A stretch of DNA of 50,322 nucleotides, taken from Myxococcales bacterium. Its GTDB lineage: Bacteria > Myxococcota_A > Polyangia > GCA-2747355. Shown here piece after piece: positions 22,830 through 30,670 of the stretch. A program made the translations under genes and the position numbers. Numbering within the stretch: position 1 is the first letter of the stretch; each line of letters begins with the position of its first letter. The notes below the pieces were generated by a model. It was not told the origin of the DNA and made no database searches. It was given only the letters and a program-made list of their open reading frames with translations. The stretch is from positions 1 to 50,322 of the forward strand of contig JAGQIK010000357.1 in NCBI GenBank assembly GCA_020431405.1, in the 5' to 3' direction.

Positions 22830-25340
22830 GTGGGCAACACTACAGCGAAAATACAGATCCGTTGCCAGCAGTGCGGGCACGCCTTCAACGTGCCGTCGAG
22901 CGCAGCGTGGGTGATCTGTCCAAAGTGCGGCCACAGCGATGACGATGTCGAGCTGACCAACGCGGACCCGCAGCCCGACGGCACCGCCGCGACGTCACCA
23001 CCGCCACCTCCGCCCCCCGCAGGCCCAGGTGGACGCAGCACGCTCTACGGCATGGGCTCCGTCGGTCCGGTGGGCACGCCGCCGTCGTCGCTGGCGCGCA
23101 TCGCGCTGAGAAAGGTCCGCACCCTCGACGGCGAGAGTCCGGCGCAGGCACCCGCCAATCGACGGCGCAGCGCCGCGGCCACCGCGGCCGCTGCCGCCGA
23201 CGCCGATCCATTCGCAGGCACCGATGACGAGTTCGTCGGTGCGCTGATCGGCGGCGAGAGCGGCGACCCCGAGACGATCATCAACACCGAGAGCGCCGAC
23301 GCCGAGGCGCAGCCGGACCGCACGTCGGTGGGCGTCGAAGAAACCAACGTCGAGCAATCCACCGCCGTGGGCGCGCTGCGAACGGAGATCACCGGCGTGC
23401 GGCTGCCATCGCTCGAGCTCGACGCGACTTCGGCGACGTCCAACGCGCTCGATGGCACCGGCATCGATCTGCCGCCGCGCCCGCTGTCGCCGTCGCGCAC
23501 GATGCAGCGCCCACCCGCAGCCGATGACGACGACGCGCGCACGGGCGTCGATCTGCCGCCCAAGCCGCCAGCGCGCAACCCTCTGGCGCCGCGCTCCGCC
23601 GGGCCAGGCGCCGCGATCGACGCCAACGCCGACGAGGGCTACACCGGCGTCGATCTGCCGCCACGCCCGGCGGCCTCGCGCAGCTTCTCGTCGGCTGCGC
23701 CGATCCAGCGCGAGTCCACGGGCATCGACCTGCCCGCGCGACCAGCGGCACGCGAGCCGGGCATGATGTTCGTGCCGGCGGGCGGTCCGAGCGGTTACGA
23801 CGATGACCCGGCGACGGGCGTCGATCTCCCGCCGCGGCCCGGCATGCCGATGCAGCTCGACAGCTCGACGGGCTCGGACCTCCCCGAACGCCCCGTCGGG
23901 CGTCCCATCGGGATGGACTACTTCCAGACCGCGCGCAACGAGCCGCCGGCGGAGAGCACGCTGCCCGATCTCCCCGAGGCGCCGCGCGGCTTCGCGCCGA
24001 TCTCGGGCGAGGTGCCGATCGAGACCGACTTCGGCATCAGGCGTCACGAAGACGAGGTCATCGAAGACGACGATGACGACTTCAGCGACGACGACGATCC
24101 GATCTCGCTGGCTGTGCAGGTCACGGGCGATGCGTCCGCGTCGCCGGTGGGACGCGGCGCGCTCGTGCCGCCGCCACCACCACCGCCCGCGGCTGGCCGC
24201 CAGGCGCTGGTGCCGCCTCCTCCCGGCGGCAGCGCACAGCGGGCGGCGCTCGTACCACCGCCGCCGCCGCCTGGAGGCGGCGCGACGCCAGGCCGGGCCG
24301 CGCTCGTGCCGCCGCCGCCACCGCCAGGATCGGCCCCTTTGCGTTCGACGCTCCCGAGCGGCTCGCCGCTCGCAGACATGCCCACGGTGGGCGGCAACGG
24401 CGTGGAGCAGCTGCTGCGCGGAGCACCCGCGTCCTCGCCCGACGACCGACCGCTGCTGACGACCAACACTGACGAGCTGCGCCACGCGATGTCGCTCAAC
24501 GAGATTCGCCACACCGGCGCCCTCGACATCAGCGAGCTCGAGGCGTCGATGATCGGCGCGCAGTCGATGAAGCTGACCGCGCTCGGTGACGACATCGACG
24601 ACGATGACGAGGCCACCGGTCTGCCCGGGCTGCGCGCCACCGACAGCGCCGAGCACGCGCTGCGCCCCGAGATGCCAGGCCTCGGCGGCCCCGTTGTCGA
24701 CCTCGGCATGCCCAGCCCCGAGACGCCGCACCACGAGCTGACGCTCAACCGAGAGCGCCAGTCGGCGCCGCTGCCGCCTTCGGGCTCTGCACCCGGCTCG
24801 ATCAGCCTCGACGAAGACGACGATGACGAGCCGACGCGTGCCGCCGGCCTCGGCAACCACCCCACCGTGCTTGGCGGTGGGCGTGACGAAGCGCTCGACG
24901 ATGACCCCGTGCTGCCCACGGTGACGCGCGACCGGCGCCCGACGCACGATGCGCCTATCGAGCGCTTGCCTTCGAACATGGGCGCTGGACCGGCGCCCGC
25001 GGTGCTGCCGCAGGAAGGCATCATGGTCTTCGTGCCCGACGCCCCCATCGTCGAGCGGCAGGAGAGCATCCGCAGCACCCCCGCATCGCGAAAAGCCGCT
25101 GCTGCCGCGGCTGCCGCCGCCGCCGCCGCCGAAGCCGAAGCGCAGGCCGCGGCGGAGCTCGCCGACGTGGAGCCCGCCAACGTCGGACGCCGCCGCGAAG
25201 CGGCCGGCCATGGTCTGGCCATTCGCGCCGGCGCGCGAGAGAAGGAACGTCGCACCTGGGTCATCGTGCTCGCAGCGTCGCTCGGCGCCGCCGTGCTGCT
25301 GGTGCTGGTGCTCGTGTTGATCAATCACCTCAACAGCTGA
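22830..25340 (+). CDS. zinc-ribbon / repeat / tail-anchored protein next to a Ser/Thr kinase
   Basis: 836 residues from a GTG. An N-terminal zinc ribbon has CQQCG and CPKCG pairs (about residues 12-35), the type found at the start of many myxobacterial kinase-associated and motility proteins. A low-complexity middle follows. Seven copies of a short motif, mostly TG(V/I)DLPPRP, span about residues 210-390 (bases 23455-23990). Acidic runs and four ALVPPPPP units come next. A single hydrophobic helix (VIVLAASLGAAVLLVLVLVLI) ends the protein, so it is tail-anchored with the rest in the cytoplasm. The kinase gene starts 6 bp downstream. I infer that it is a kinase target or scaffold. Confidence 0.7.
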   Translation: MGNTTAKIQIRCQQCGHAFNVPSSAAWVICPKCGHSDDDVELTNADPQPDGTAATSPPPPPPPAGPGGRSTLYGMGSVGPVGTPPSSLARIALRKVRTLDGESPAQAPANRRRSAAATAAAAADADPFAGTDDEFVGALIGGESGDPETIINTESADAEAQPDRTSVGVEETNVEQSTAVGALRTEITGVRLPSLELDATSATSNALDGTGIDLPPRPLSPSRTMQRPPAADDDDARTGVDLPPKPPARNPLAPRSAGPGAAIDANADEGYTGVDLPPRPAASRSFSSAAPIQRESTGIDLPARPAAREPGMMFVPAGGPSGYDDDPATGVDLPPRPGMPMQLDSSTGSDLPERPVGRPIGMDYFQTARNEPPAESTLPDLPEAPRGFAPISGEVPIETDFGIRRHEDEVIEDDDDDFSDDDDPISLAVQVTGDASASPVGRGALVPPPPPPPAAGRQALVPPPPGGSAQRAALVPPPPPPGGGATPGRAALVPPPPPPGSAPLRSTLPSGSPLADMPTVGGNGVEQLLRGAPASSPDDRPLLTTNTDELRHAMSLNEIRHTGALDISELEASMIGAQSMKLTALGDDIDDDDEATGLPGLRATDSAEHALRPEMPGLGGPVVDLGMPSPETPHHELTLNRERQSAPLPPSGSAPGSISLDEDDDDEPTRAAGLGNHPTVLGGGRDEALDDDPVLPTVTRDRRPTHDAPIERLPSNMGAGPAPAVLPQEGIMVFVPDAPIVERQESIRSTPASRKAAAAAAAAAAAAEAEAQAAAELADVEPANVGRRREAAGHGLAIRAGAREKERRTWVIVLAASLGAAVLLVLVLVLINHLNS

Positions 25341-25345
25341 CGCCG

Positions 25346-26239
25346 ATGAAGACGATCGCTCTGCGCGAGGGCATGCGCATCGGCGGTGGCCGATACGAGC
25401 TCGAGTCGCGGCTCGGCCGCGGCTCGATGGCCGAGGTGTGGTGCGCGCGCGATGACAAGATCGGCCGCCCCGTGGCGATCAAGGTCGTCTCCGAGGTGCT
25501 GGCACCGAGCGAGCTAGCCCATCGACGCTTCGCCGTCGAGGTGGCCGCCATCGGGCGCATTCACCACCCCAACGTCGTCTCGCTGTTCGGCTCGGGCACG
25601 CTCGCCGACGAGCGACCGTTCCTCGTAATGGAGTACGTCGGCGGCGAGGTGCTCTCGACGTATCTCGAGCGTAAAGGACGCGTCGGCGCCTACACGGCGT
25701 GGATGATCGGCCGCCAGCTGCTCGCCGGGCTCGGCGCCGCGCACGCCGAGCACATCATCCACCGCGACCTCAAACCGGCCAACGTGCTCATCGCGCAGCT
25801 CCCCAGCGGACACCGCCGCATCAAGATCCTCGACTTCGGCGTGGCGCGCATCATCGAGCGCTCGGTCACCGTGGAGAAGACGCGCCTCACGCAGTCCGGC
25901 ACGATGCTCGGCAGCCCGCGCTACATGTGCCTCGAGGTAGCGCGCGGCGCGACGGACGTCGACGAGCGCGCCGACATCTTCGCTGTCGGCGCCGTGCTCT
26001 ACGACGCGCTCGCCGGCAGGCCGCCGTTTACCGGCACCGCCATCGGCGAGGTGATCCAAAAGATCATCCATCACGACTTTCCGCCGCTGATCGAGCTGCG
26101 GCCCGACCTGCCCGAGTCGCTGCTGCAGGCGATCAACCGCGCGATGGCCCACGACAAGCAGGACCGCTTCCAGAGCGCCGAGGAAATGCAGGCCGAGCTC
26201 GACGCACATCCGATCGAGCCTCAACGGCGTGAATCTTAG
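25346..26239 (+). CDS. Hanks-type serine/threonine protein kinase
   Basis: 297 residues, essentially only a kinase domain. Visible motifs: Gly loop LGRGSMAEV (23-31), Lys46 in VAIK, HRDLKPAN with catalytic Asp141, DFG with Asp163, an activation segment rich in Thr/Ser (TRLTQSGTMLGS), and DERADIFAVGAVLYDALAG. The APE-like motif is altered: YMCLEVARG replaces YMAPE/YMSPE, keeping the Glu. It lacks the transmembrane segment and PASTA or sensor domain common in this family, so it is probably cytoplasmic and directed by a partner, such as the tail-anchored protein encoded 6 bp upstream. Substrates are unknown. Confidence 0.9.
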   Translation: MKTIALREGMRIGGGRYELESRLGRGSMAEVWCARDDKIGRPVAIKVVSEVLAPSELAHRRFAVEVAAIGRIHHPNVVSLFGSGTLADERPFLVMEYVGGEVLSTYLERKGRVGAYTAWMIGRQLLAGLGAAHAEHIIHRDLKPANVLIAQLPSGHRRIKILDFGVARIIERSVTVEKTRLTQSGTMLGSPRYMCLEVARGATDVDERADIFAVGAVLYDALAGRPPFTGTAIGEVIQKIIHHDFPPLIELRPDLPESLLQAINRAMAHDKQDRFQSAEEMQAELDAHPIEPQRRES

Positions 26240-26253
26240 CGCGCGCGGTCTGC

Positions 26254-26259
26254 TACGCT
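26254..26259 (+). promoter_or_regulatory. -10-like TACGCT, 6 nt before GTG
   Basis: TACGCT, then six bases, then the GTG at 26266. No ribosome site is visible. It is consistent with a leaderless transcript and supports the GTG at 26266 over the one at 26260. Confidence 0.4.
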
Positions 26260-26265
26260 GTGGGC

Positions 26266-26526
26266 GTGGCGGACAAGGAAAAGCCCAAGAGCAAGACGCA
26301 GCGCGCCAAGGACGTGGTCGAGATCGCGCAGCAGGTGGCGAGCGGCAACTCGGCGCTGACCAGCGCGCTGCTGTTGCACGGGCTGCCGCTGCTCGCTCAC
26401 GTGCTGCCGCACACGCCGCAGCTGTTGGCGCGTTTCCTTCTGATGCTCACCGAGCGCGACAAGAAGCGTCGCGACGACGAAGCGACGGGGCGTGATGGTG
26501 ACGACGACGACGTCGCCCCAGCGTGA
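26266..26526 (+). CDS. small protein of 86 residues, unknown
   Basis: The GTG at 26266 is preferred over 26260 because of the -10-like element 6 nt before it. The protein is Lys-rich at the start (KEKPKSKTQRAKD). A helical middle (LTSALLLHGLPLLAHVLPHTPQLLARFLLML) could be an amphipathic or membrane-touching segment, and the tail is Asp-rich. The family is not recognised. The last 80 bases overlap the tail of the convergent VanY-like gene. Confidence 0.55.
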   Translation: MADKEKPKSKTQRAKDVVEIAQQVASGNSALTSALLLHGLPLLAHVLPHTPQLLARFLLMLTERDKKRRDDEATGRDGDDDDVAPA

Positions 26527-27748
26527 GCAGCGCCGCCAGCAGTAGCCCCAGCAGCAGCGGTTGCGCCGAAAGCTCGGCGCCTGCGACCTGACATCCGCTG
26601 CCCTGCAAGCTCGCGCCGTTCGCGCCGCCTGGGCCCGCGTCTTCGCCCGCGCCAACACCAACGCTGCTGCCGCTGTCGGAGCCCACGCCGAAGCCGTTGT
26701 CCGGCGCCGGCGTCTGGTCGAAGTCCGGCGCGAGCGCGCCGCCGTCGTCGGTCGAGTCCGCGCTCGCGCCGCTGTCGGCGGGCACCTTGCTGGGATCGAC
26801 GCACACCGCCAGCCCATCCTCCACGGCGCACTTTTCGCTCTTGCTGCAGGTCACCACCGACGTGAGCGCACCGGCGTTGTCGCAGTGCGCCGCCTTGTTG
26901 TCGGGGATGCAGACGTCGTGCGCCTTGGGTACCGCCTTTTCGTCTTTGACGCAGAACACCGAGACGCAGCGCGCCTTGGTCACGCCGGCGGTGGAGCAGT
27001 AGGCGCCGAACGCGCCGCAGTCACCGGTGCTGAGGTGGCCATTGTCGCAGGTTCCGATCTTCGACTTGTCGATGCAGATCGTCGTCTTGCCGCTGGCCGG
27101 ACAGAGGGGCGACTTGCCGCAGGGGCCGCCGCCAGGGCCGCCACCCCACCACTCCCAGTGCCAGTTTTCGCTCGGCACAGTGCGCTTGAATCCGAACTTG
27201 GCGCCGTTGGCGCTCAGCCAGTTGTAGACGCCCGAGGCGGAGGCGTTGAGGTCGAGCGCGTGGCCCGACTGGTGGTTGCTGTAGCCGGGCTTCGCGGCGA
27301 GGTTGCAGTTGTTGCAGTTGCAGTTCTTGTAGCAGTTGTAGAGATAGGTCTGCTCGGCGTTGGTGCGAAAGCCGCTGACGACCTTGAGGTTGACGCCCGC
27401 CTTGGCCGCCGCCTGCGCCATCACGTAGTAGGCGTTGGCCGTGTCGCGCTCGACCTTCTTGCCATCGACGGTCACCACGGTGATCGAAAACGACTTGCCG
27501 CTGGTATAGCCCGTGTCCTTGCTCTCGCTGCACGAGATGCTCGACAGCTCGAAGCTCGCCTGCGCGACGCGCTGCGGCGGCGTCTCGCTCTCGATGTCGG
27601 CGCCCTGGCAGCTGGCCAGCGCGAGGAGCGCGCCCCCCAGCAGTGATTGGGACAGTTTGCAGTAGCGCCGCGCTCGGGTGCGCCTCGCCCTCTCGCAAAA
27701 GCCTACAACCAATAGCGATCCGCTCTTCTTCGGTGCGTGGGGCGGCAT
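26447..27748 (-). CDS. VanY-like D,D-carboxypeptidase (M15B) with MYXO-CTERM tail
   Basis: 433 residues. An N-terminal Arg-rich stretch leads into a hydrophobic segment with a lipobox (LLALASC, Cys47); the true start may lie inside this stretch. The M15 peptidase domain (about 75-205) has VSGFRTNAEQTYL, the zinc motif SNHQSGHALD (His159, Asp166) and ENWHWEW (His197), so the metal site is complete. A Cys-rich region follows (about 205-330), then an Asp/Gly/Ser linker and a MYXO-CTERM-type end: GSGCQVAGA, a Leu-rich helix and five Arg. It probably trims peptidoglycan stem peptides outside the inner membrane. The tail (HHHAPSLRRRD) is longer than usual for this signal and overlaps the convergent gene ending at 26526. 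Confidence 0.83.
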   Translation of the reverse strand: MPPHAPKKSGSLLVVGFCERARRTRARRYCKLSQSLLGGALLALASCQGADIESETPPQRVAQASFELSSISCSESKDTGYTSGKSFSITVVTVDGKKVERDTANAYYVMAQAAAKAGVNLKVVSGFRTNAEQTYLYNCYKNCNCNNCNLAAKPGYSNHQSGHALDLNASASGVYNWLSANGAKFGFKRTVPSENWHWEWWGGGPGGGPCGKSPLCPASGKTTICIDKSKIGTCDNGHLSTGDCGAFGAYCSTAGVTKARCVSVFCVKDEKAVPKAHDVCIPDNKAAHCDNAGALTSVVTCSKSEKCAVEDGLAVCVDPSKVPADSGASADSTDDGGALAPDFDQTPAPDNGFGVGSDSGSSVGVGAGEDAGPGGANGASLQGSGCQVAGAELSAQPLLLGLLLAALLTLGRRRRRHHHAPSLRRRDASCRAR

Positions 27749-27803
27749 GGTTGCCGAACAGGAGCAACATGCGATCCAAGCCCCGCCGAGGCGGCGCCTA
27801 CGC

Positions 27804-28307
27804 TCAGGCGCGCGCCCCGCAGACGAGCAGCACGTCGAGCTGCTGCTGGCGCGCCGAAGCGAGAACGCGCGCCAGCGCGTCGGCGGCGTGCTGCACGGCG
27901 TCGACCGCCGCGGCTCGCCCCTCGAGATAGGGCGCCACGCGCGCGAGCATCGAGTCGCGACCGCCGCTGCGCTCGAGCAGCCGCAGCCACGCCTCCTCGA
28001 GCCGCTCGCGTCGCTCTGCGGGCAGCCAGGCCACCGGCCGCCCCTCGAGCAGGCCTACGCCTGCGGGCAGCGCGAAGTAGCGATCGATGGCCGAGAGCGC
28101 CGCGAGCCCATCGCTGGCGGCAACCTCGCACACGACGGCCTCGGCCTCGAGCGCCGTCAGCACATCGACGTCGAGCGCTAGCGCCGCGCCGCCAAAGCGG
28201 TCGTCGGCGTCGTCGCCATTAATGGCGCGCGCACGCTCGAAGCGCTCGAGAAAGCGACGGGCCGCGCTAGAGCGCAACGCAGCAACAATGCTCCAAAATT
28301 CCAGCAC
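27804..28307 (-). CDS. protein of unknown function, 167 residues
   Basis: The longer open frame reaches far into the VWA gene and is antisense there, so I choose GTG 28307, which is downstream of a TATACT element. The protein, VLEFWSIVAALRSSAARRFLE and on, is Ala/Leu/Arg-rich and helical. Segments such as RLEEAWLRLLERSGGRDSMLARVAPYLEGR and a C-terminal LDVLLVCGARA strand suggest a folded alpha/beta domain. No motif is recognised. The start and the existence of the gene are moderately supported: it is the only frame here with no gene on either strand and sensible composition. Confidence 0.45.
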   Translation of the reverse strand: MLEFWSIVAALRSSAARRFLERFERARAINGDDADDRFGGAALALDVDVLTALEAEAVVCEVAASDGLAALSAIDRYFALPAGVGLLEGRPVAWLPAERRERLEEAWLRLLERSGGRDSMLARVAPYLEGRAAAVDAVQHAADALARVLASARQQQLDVLLVCGARA

Positions 28308-28327
28308 GAGAGATCCAAAGGTGCCGG

Positions 28328-28333
28328 AGTATA
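28328..28333 (-). promoter_or_regulatory. -10-like TATACT upstream of the 167-residue gene
   Basis: TATACT on the minus strand lies 20 nt before the GTG at 28307. It is one base from the consensus TATAAT and stands out in GC-rich surroundings. No clear -35 element is seen. Confidence 0.4.
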
Positions 28334-28393
28334 CGGAGCCGCCGCGACGGTATTCCCGCGTGCGGGCCGATTTTGCTGCCACTGCCGCGGCGT

Positions 28394-29566
28394 TTAGAGC
28401 ACGCGCTCGGTCTTGCAGCCGACCTCGATCGTGACGCCAGCCTTCGCCTCGGCTGTGACGGCGTCGCATACGCCGCCGTAGAGGCGCACGCTGTTGCCGC
28501 CGTCCTCGTAGTCCCAGCCGTTCTTGCGCGCGGCGTCGCGCGGCACGACGATGCGCTTGCCGTCGCGCTCGAAGACGACGTTGACCTTGTCGGGGTCGCT
28601 GTTGGCGCCGCTCGGGACCTTGAAGACGCAGCCGAGCGAGCGGCCTGCCACGTCGCGCAGCGCCTTCTCCATGTCCTTGCGGAAGTTGGCGTCGCTGATG
28701 TGGTAGCTGCACGAGGTCGTCGCGTCGGGCGAGCCGGGATCACAGTTGTCGGCGCGCTTGCCGCCGCCGGCCGCGGCGATGCGCGAGCCGTTGATGTTGC
28801 GCGGCGCAGCGAACAGCGACGTGGTGTCCACCGACATCACGTAGGTGCGGATCTGATGCTGTTTGAAGCCCGCCTCGGCGGTGGCGATGATGTCGCCGAC
28901 GGTGTTGGGTGCGCAGCCCACCGGCTCGCCGTCGCTGACGAGCACGATCACGCGCGCCCCGGCGCTCTGTTCCTTGCTCATGCGCTCGGCGGCGCCGCGC
29001 AGCGCGGCGTTGATCGGAGTGCCGAGGATCAGCTCTACCGGCGAGATGCCCGAGCAGCCGACCGCGGTGCCGACGTGGCAGGCGATGGGCTGGCGCGTCT
29101 GCTTGCGCGGTCCGATGTCGACCTGCAGCTGCTCGTAGCTCGGCGCCTGGCACTTGGTGCCGCCGATGCCGCGCGCCGAGGGGAACGTGCGCAGGCCGAA
29201 GCGATACTCGTCGGGGCTCTCGTCGAGGATCGACGTGATCGCCTTGGCGGCCGCCGTCCAGCGCGAGTCTCCGCCGGGCAGGCCGAAGCCCATCGACGCC
29301 GACGCGTCGACCAGCAGCAAGATCGTCGGAGGCTGGCGCTCGGCGACGTGGCTCGCGGTCGCGCACGTGGGCAACCCGCTGACCCCCGTATTGCCGCCGC
29401 CGCCATAGCTGCTGCCGTTGCCGTTGCCGTTGCCGCCGCCGCCGCCCCCACTGCCGTTGCCGCCGCCGCCGCCACCACCACCGCCGCCGCTCGGCATCAC
29501 GGCACCGCCGCAGCCAACGCTCGCAGCGAGTACGAAAACGAGCCCCCAGATCGATCGTCGTGCCAT
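28394..29566 (-). CDS. lipoprotein with von Willebrand factor A domain
   Basis: 390 residues from ATG 29566; the open frame extends another 2 kb upstream but that part is antisense to other genes. The signal peptide ends in a lipobox (VLAASVGC, Cys19). A long Gly/Asn/Ser linker (about 20-60) follows. The VWA domain (about 80-300) has the metal-ion-dependent adhesion site DASAS (Asp87, Ser89, Ser91) in TILLLVDASASMGFG, and VIVLVSDGEPVG as the later Asp strand. The last 90 residues form a small Cys-containing domain (SLGCVFKVPSG, GGVCDAVTAEAKAG). VWA proteins bind ligands through Mg; the ligand is unknown. It is probably displayed on the outer side of a membrane. Confidence 0.82.
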   Translation of the reverse strand: MARRSIWGLVFVLAASVGCGGAVMPSGGGGGGGGGGNGSGGGGGGNGNGNGSSYGGGGNTGVSGLPTCATASHVAERQPPTILLLVDASASMGFGLPGGDSRWTAAAKAITSILDESPDEYRFGLRTFPSARGIGGTKCQAPSYEQLQVDIGPRKQTRQPIACHVGTAVGCSGISPVELILGTPINAALRGAAERMSKEQSAGARVIVLVSDGEPVGCAPNTVGDIIATAEAGFKQHQIRTYVMSVDTTSLFAAPRNINGSRIAAAGGGKRADNCDPGSPDATTSCSYHISDANFRKDMEKALRDVAGRSLGCVFKVPSGANSDPDKVNVVFERDGKRIVVPRDAARKNGWDYEDGGNSVRLYGGVCDAVTAEAKAGVTIEVGCKTERVL

Positions 29567-29697
29567 GCGGCGAGGACTGTGCAAGGCCAGCGCCAAGCGC
29601 GACGACCAGATCTCCAGCAGTTGGCGCGCCAAAGCCGAGGCCCAGCACCCCAGCGCGGGAAAAAGATTTCGCTTCCGAGAGCCGCCTCGCTGCGAGG

Positions 29698-30144
29698 CTA
29701 GGCGAACTCGCCCGAGACCAGCGCCAGCATCGCGACGAACGGATCGTCGAGGCGCGCCACGTTGCTGCCCTCCAGCCAGATGCCGCGGCAGCGCACGCAG
29801 TGGGCGTAGATCATCCACGGCACGCCTTCGCTGCGCACCAACACCATCGACCCGCGGCAGCGCAGACACGAAGCCTGCGCCGGGCCAACGCGATCGAGGC
29901 GCCGCGTGGGCTCGATCTCGTCGACGCTGGTCCCGCCGGTTGGTTTCTGCCGCAGGAAGCGCGACAGCTCGCCCGCGTCGAACCAGATGCCGCCGCAGCC
30001 GTGGCAGCGATCGATCTCCACCGCGTTGATGTCGTGAAACTTGCTCAGCGACGCCGTTCGGTACGGCCCGTCGTCGCGCGCGGCGTCCTCGCCGGCGATC
30101 TCGGTGCGCAGCAGCTCGCGGCAATCGGGGCACGTCAGCGCCAT
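29698..30144 (-). CDS. TFIIB-type zinc-ribbon protein with two ribbons
   Basis: 148 residues from ATG 30144, 6 nt after a TACACT element; the longer frame to 30462 is antisense to the divergent lipoprotein gene. It has two ribbons of the zf-TFIIB type: CPDC with CHGCGGIWFDAGEL (about 5-65), and CLRCRGS with CVRCRGIWLEGS (about 90-130). GCGGIWFDAGEL is the family hallmark. Such small proteins occur in many bacteria; their role is unknown, possibly nucleic acid or metal binding. It has no signal peptide. It is divergent from the lipoprotein gene at 30173, sharing a very short promoter region. Confidence 0.82.
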   Translation of the reverse strand: MALTCPDCRELLRTEIAGEDAARDDGPYRTASLSKFHDINAVEIDRCHGCGGIWFDAGELSRFLRQKPTGGTSVDEIEPTRRLDRVGPAQASCLRCRGSMVLVRSEGVPWMIYAHCVRCRGIWLEGSNVARLDDPFVAMLALVSGEFA

Positions 30145-30150
30145 CAGGCG

Positions 30151-30156
30151 AGTGTA
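30151..30156 (-). promoter_or_regulatory. -10-like TACACT for the zinc-ribbon gene
   Basis: Minus-strand TACACT, then six bases, then ATG at 30144. The same hexamer and spacing occur before 36444. There is no ribosome site, so a leaderless mRNA is likely. Confidence 0.5.
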
Positions 30157-30159
30157 AGG

Positions 30160-30165
30160 TATGAT
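30160..30165 (+). promoter_or_regulatory. -10-like TATGAT for the small lipoprotein gene
   Basis: TATGAT, then seven bases, then ATG at 30173. It lies back to back with the minus-strand TACACT, so two divergent core promoters fit in less than 30 bp. Confidence 0.5.
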
Positions 30166-30172
30166 CGTGGTC

Positions 30173-30661
30173 ATGATGCGCGTCGTGATCGGGGGGCTTT
30201 GGCTGCTGGCGCTGGTCGGGTGCAACTCGGGCGAGGTCGCGCCAACCGCCGACACGTTTGTCGACATCACCTCCACCGTCCCGGACGGCGCCGCGGACGC
30301 GCCCGCCGACGGGCAACCCGGCGATGGCCCTGCCCCCGGCGACGGCCCCGCGCCAGGCGACGGGCCGCCGCTCGGCGACGGCACGCCGCCCCCCGCCGAC
30401 GGTCCTGCCGGCGAGAGCAAGCCCGCCGATCCGTGCTCGTCGTGGTCCAACTGGACGTGCACCGATCAGGACCCGACCTTCCTGTGCAAGGCCACCTGCA
30501 ACGCCGGCGCGCTGCCGCAGGCGCTCAACTGCGTCAACAGCGGCGACTGCATCTGCGGCATCGGGCTCGGCTCGTGCGGCAAGTTCGGCGACCCGTCGAG
30601 CGGCTGCGACGCCTGCCGCAAAGCCGTCGAAGCCGACTGCTGCAAGCTCAAAGGGCCGTAG
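30173..30661 (+). CDS. small Cys-rich lipoprotein
   Basis: 162 residues. ATG 30173 is preferred over 30161 because it is 7 nt after TATGAT. The signal peptide has a lipobox (WLLALVGC, Cys17). A long Asp/Gly/Pro linker follows, with GDGPAPGDGPAPGDG repeats. A C-terminal domain of about 75 residues carries ten cysteines (CSSWSNWTC, CKATC, CVNSGDCICG, CDACRKAVEADCC). Such linkers can span the surface layers, with the disulfide-rich head outside. Function is unknown. The acyltransferase gene starts 9 bp after it. Confidence 0.68.
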   Translation: MMRVVIGGLWLLALVGCNSGEVAPTADTFVDITSTVPDGAADAPADGQPGDGPAPGDGPAPGDGPPLGDGTPPPADGPAGESKPADPCSSWSNWTCTDQDPTFLCKATCNAGALPQALNCVNSGDCICGIGLGSCGKFGDPSSGCDACRKAVEADCCKLKGP

Positions 30662-30670
30662 GCGCTGCCG

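Noticed and set aside
22995-25328. 777-codon minus-strand open frame
   Set aside because: It is antisense to the zinc-ribbon/repeat protein; its His/Arg/Gly runs mirror the repeats of the real gene.
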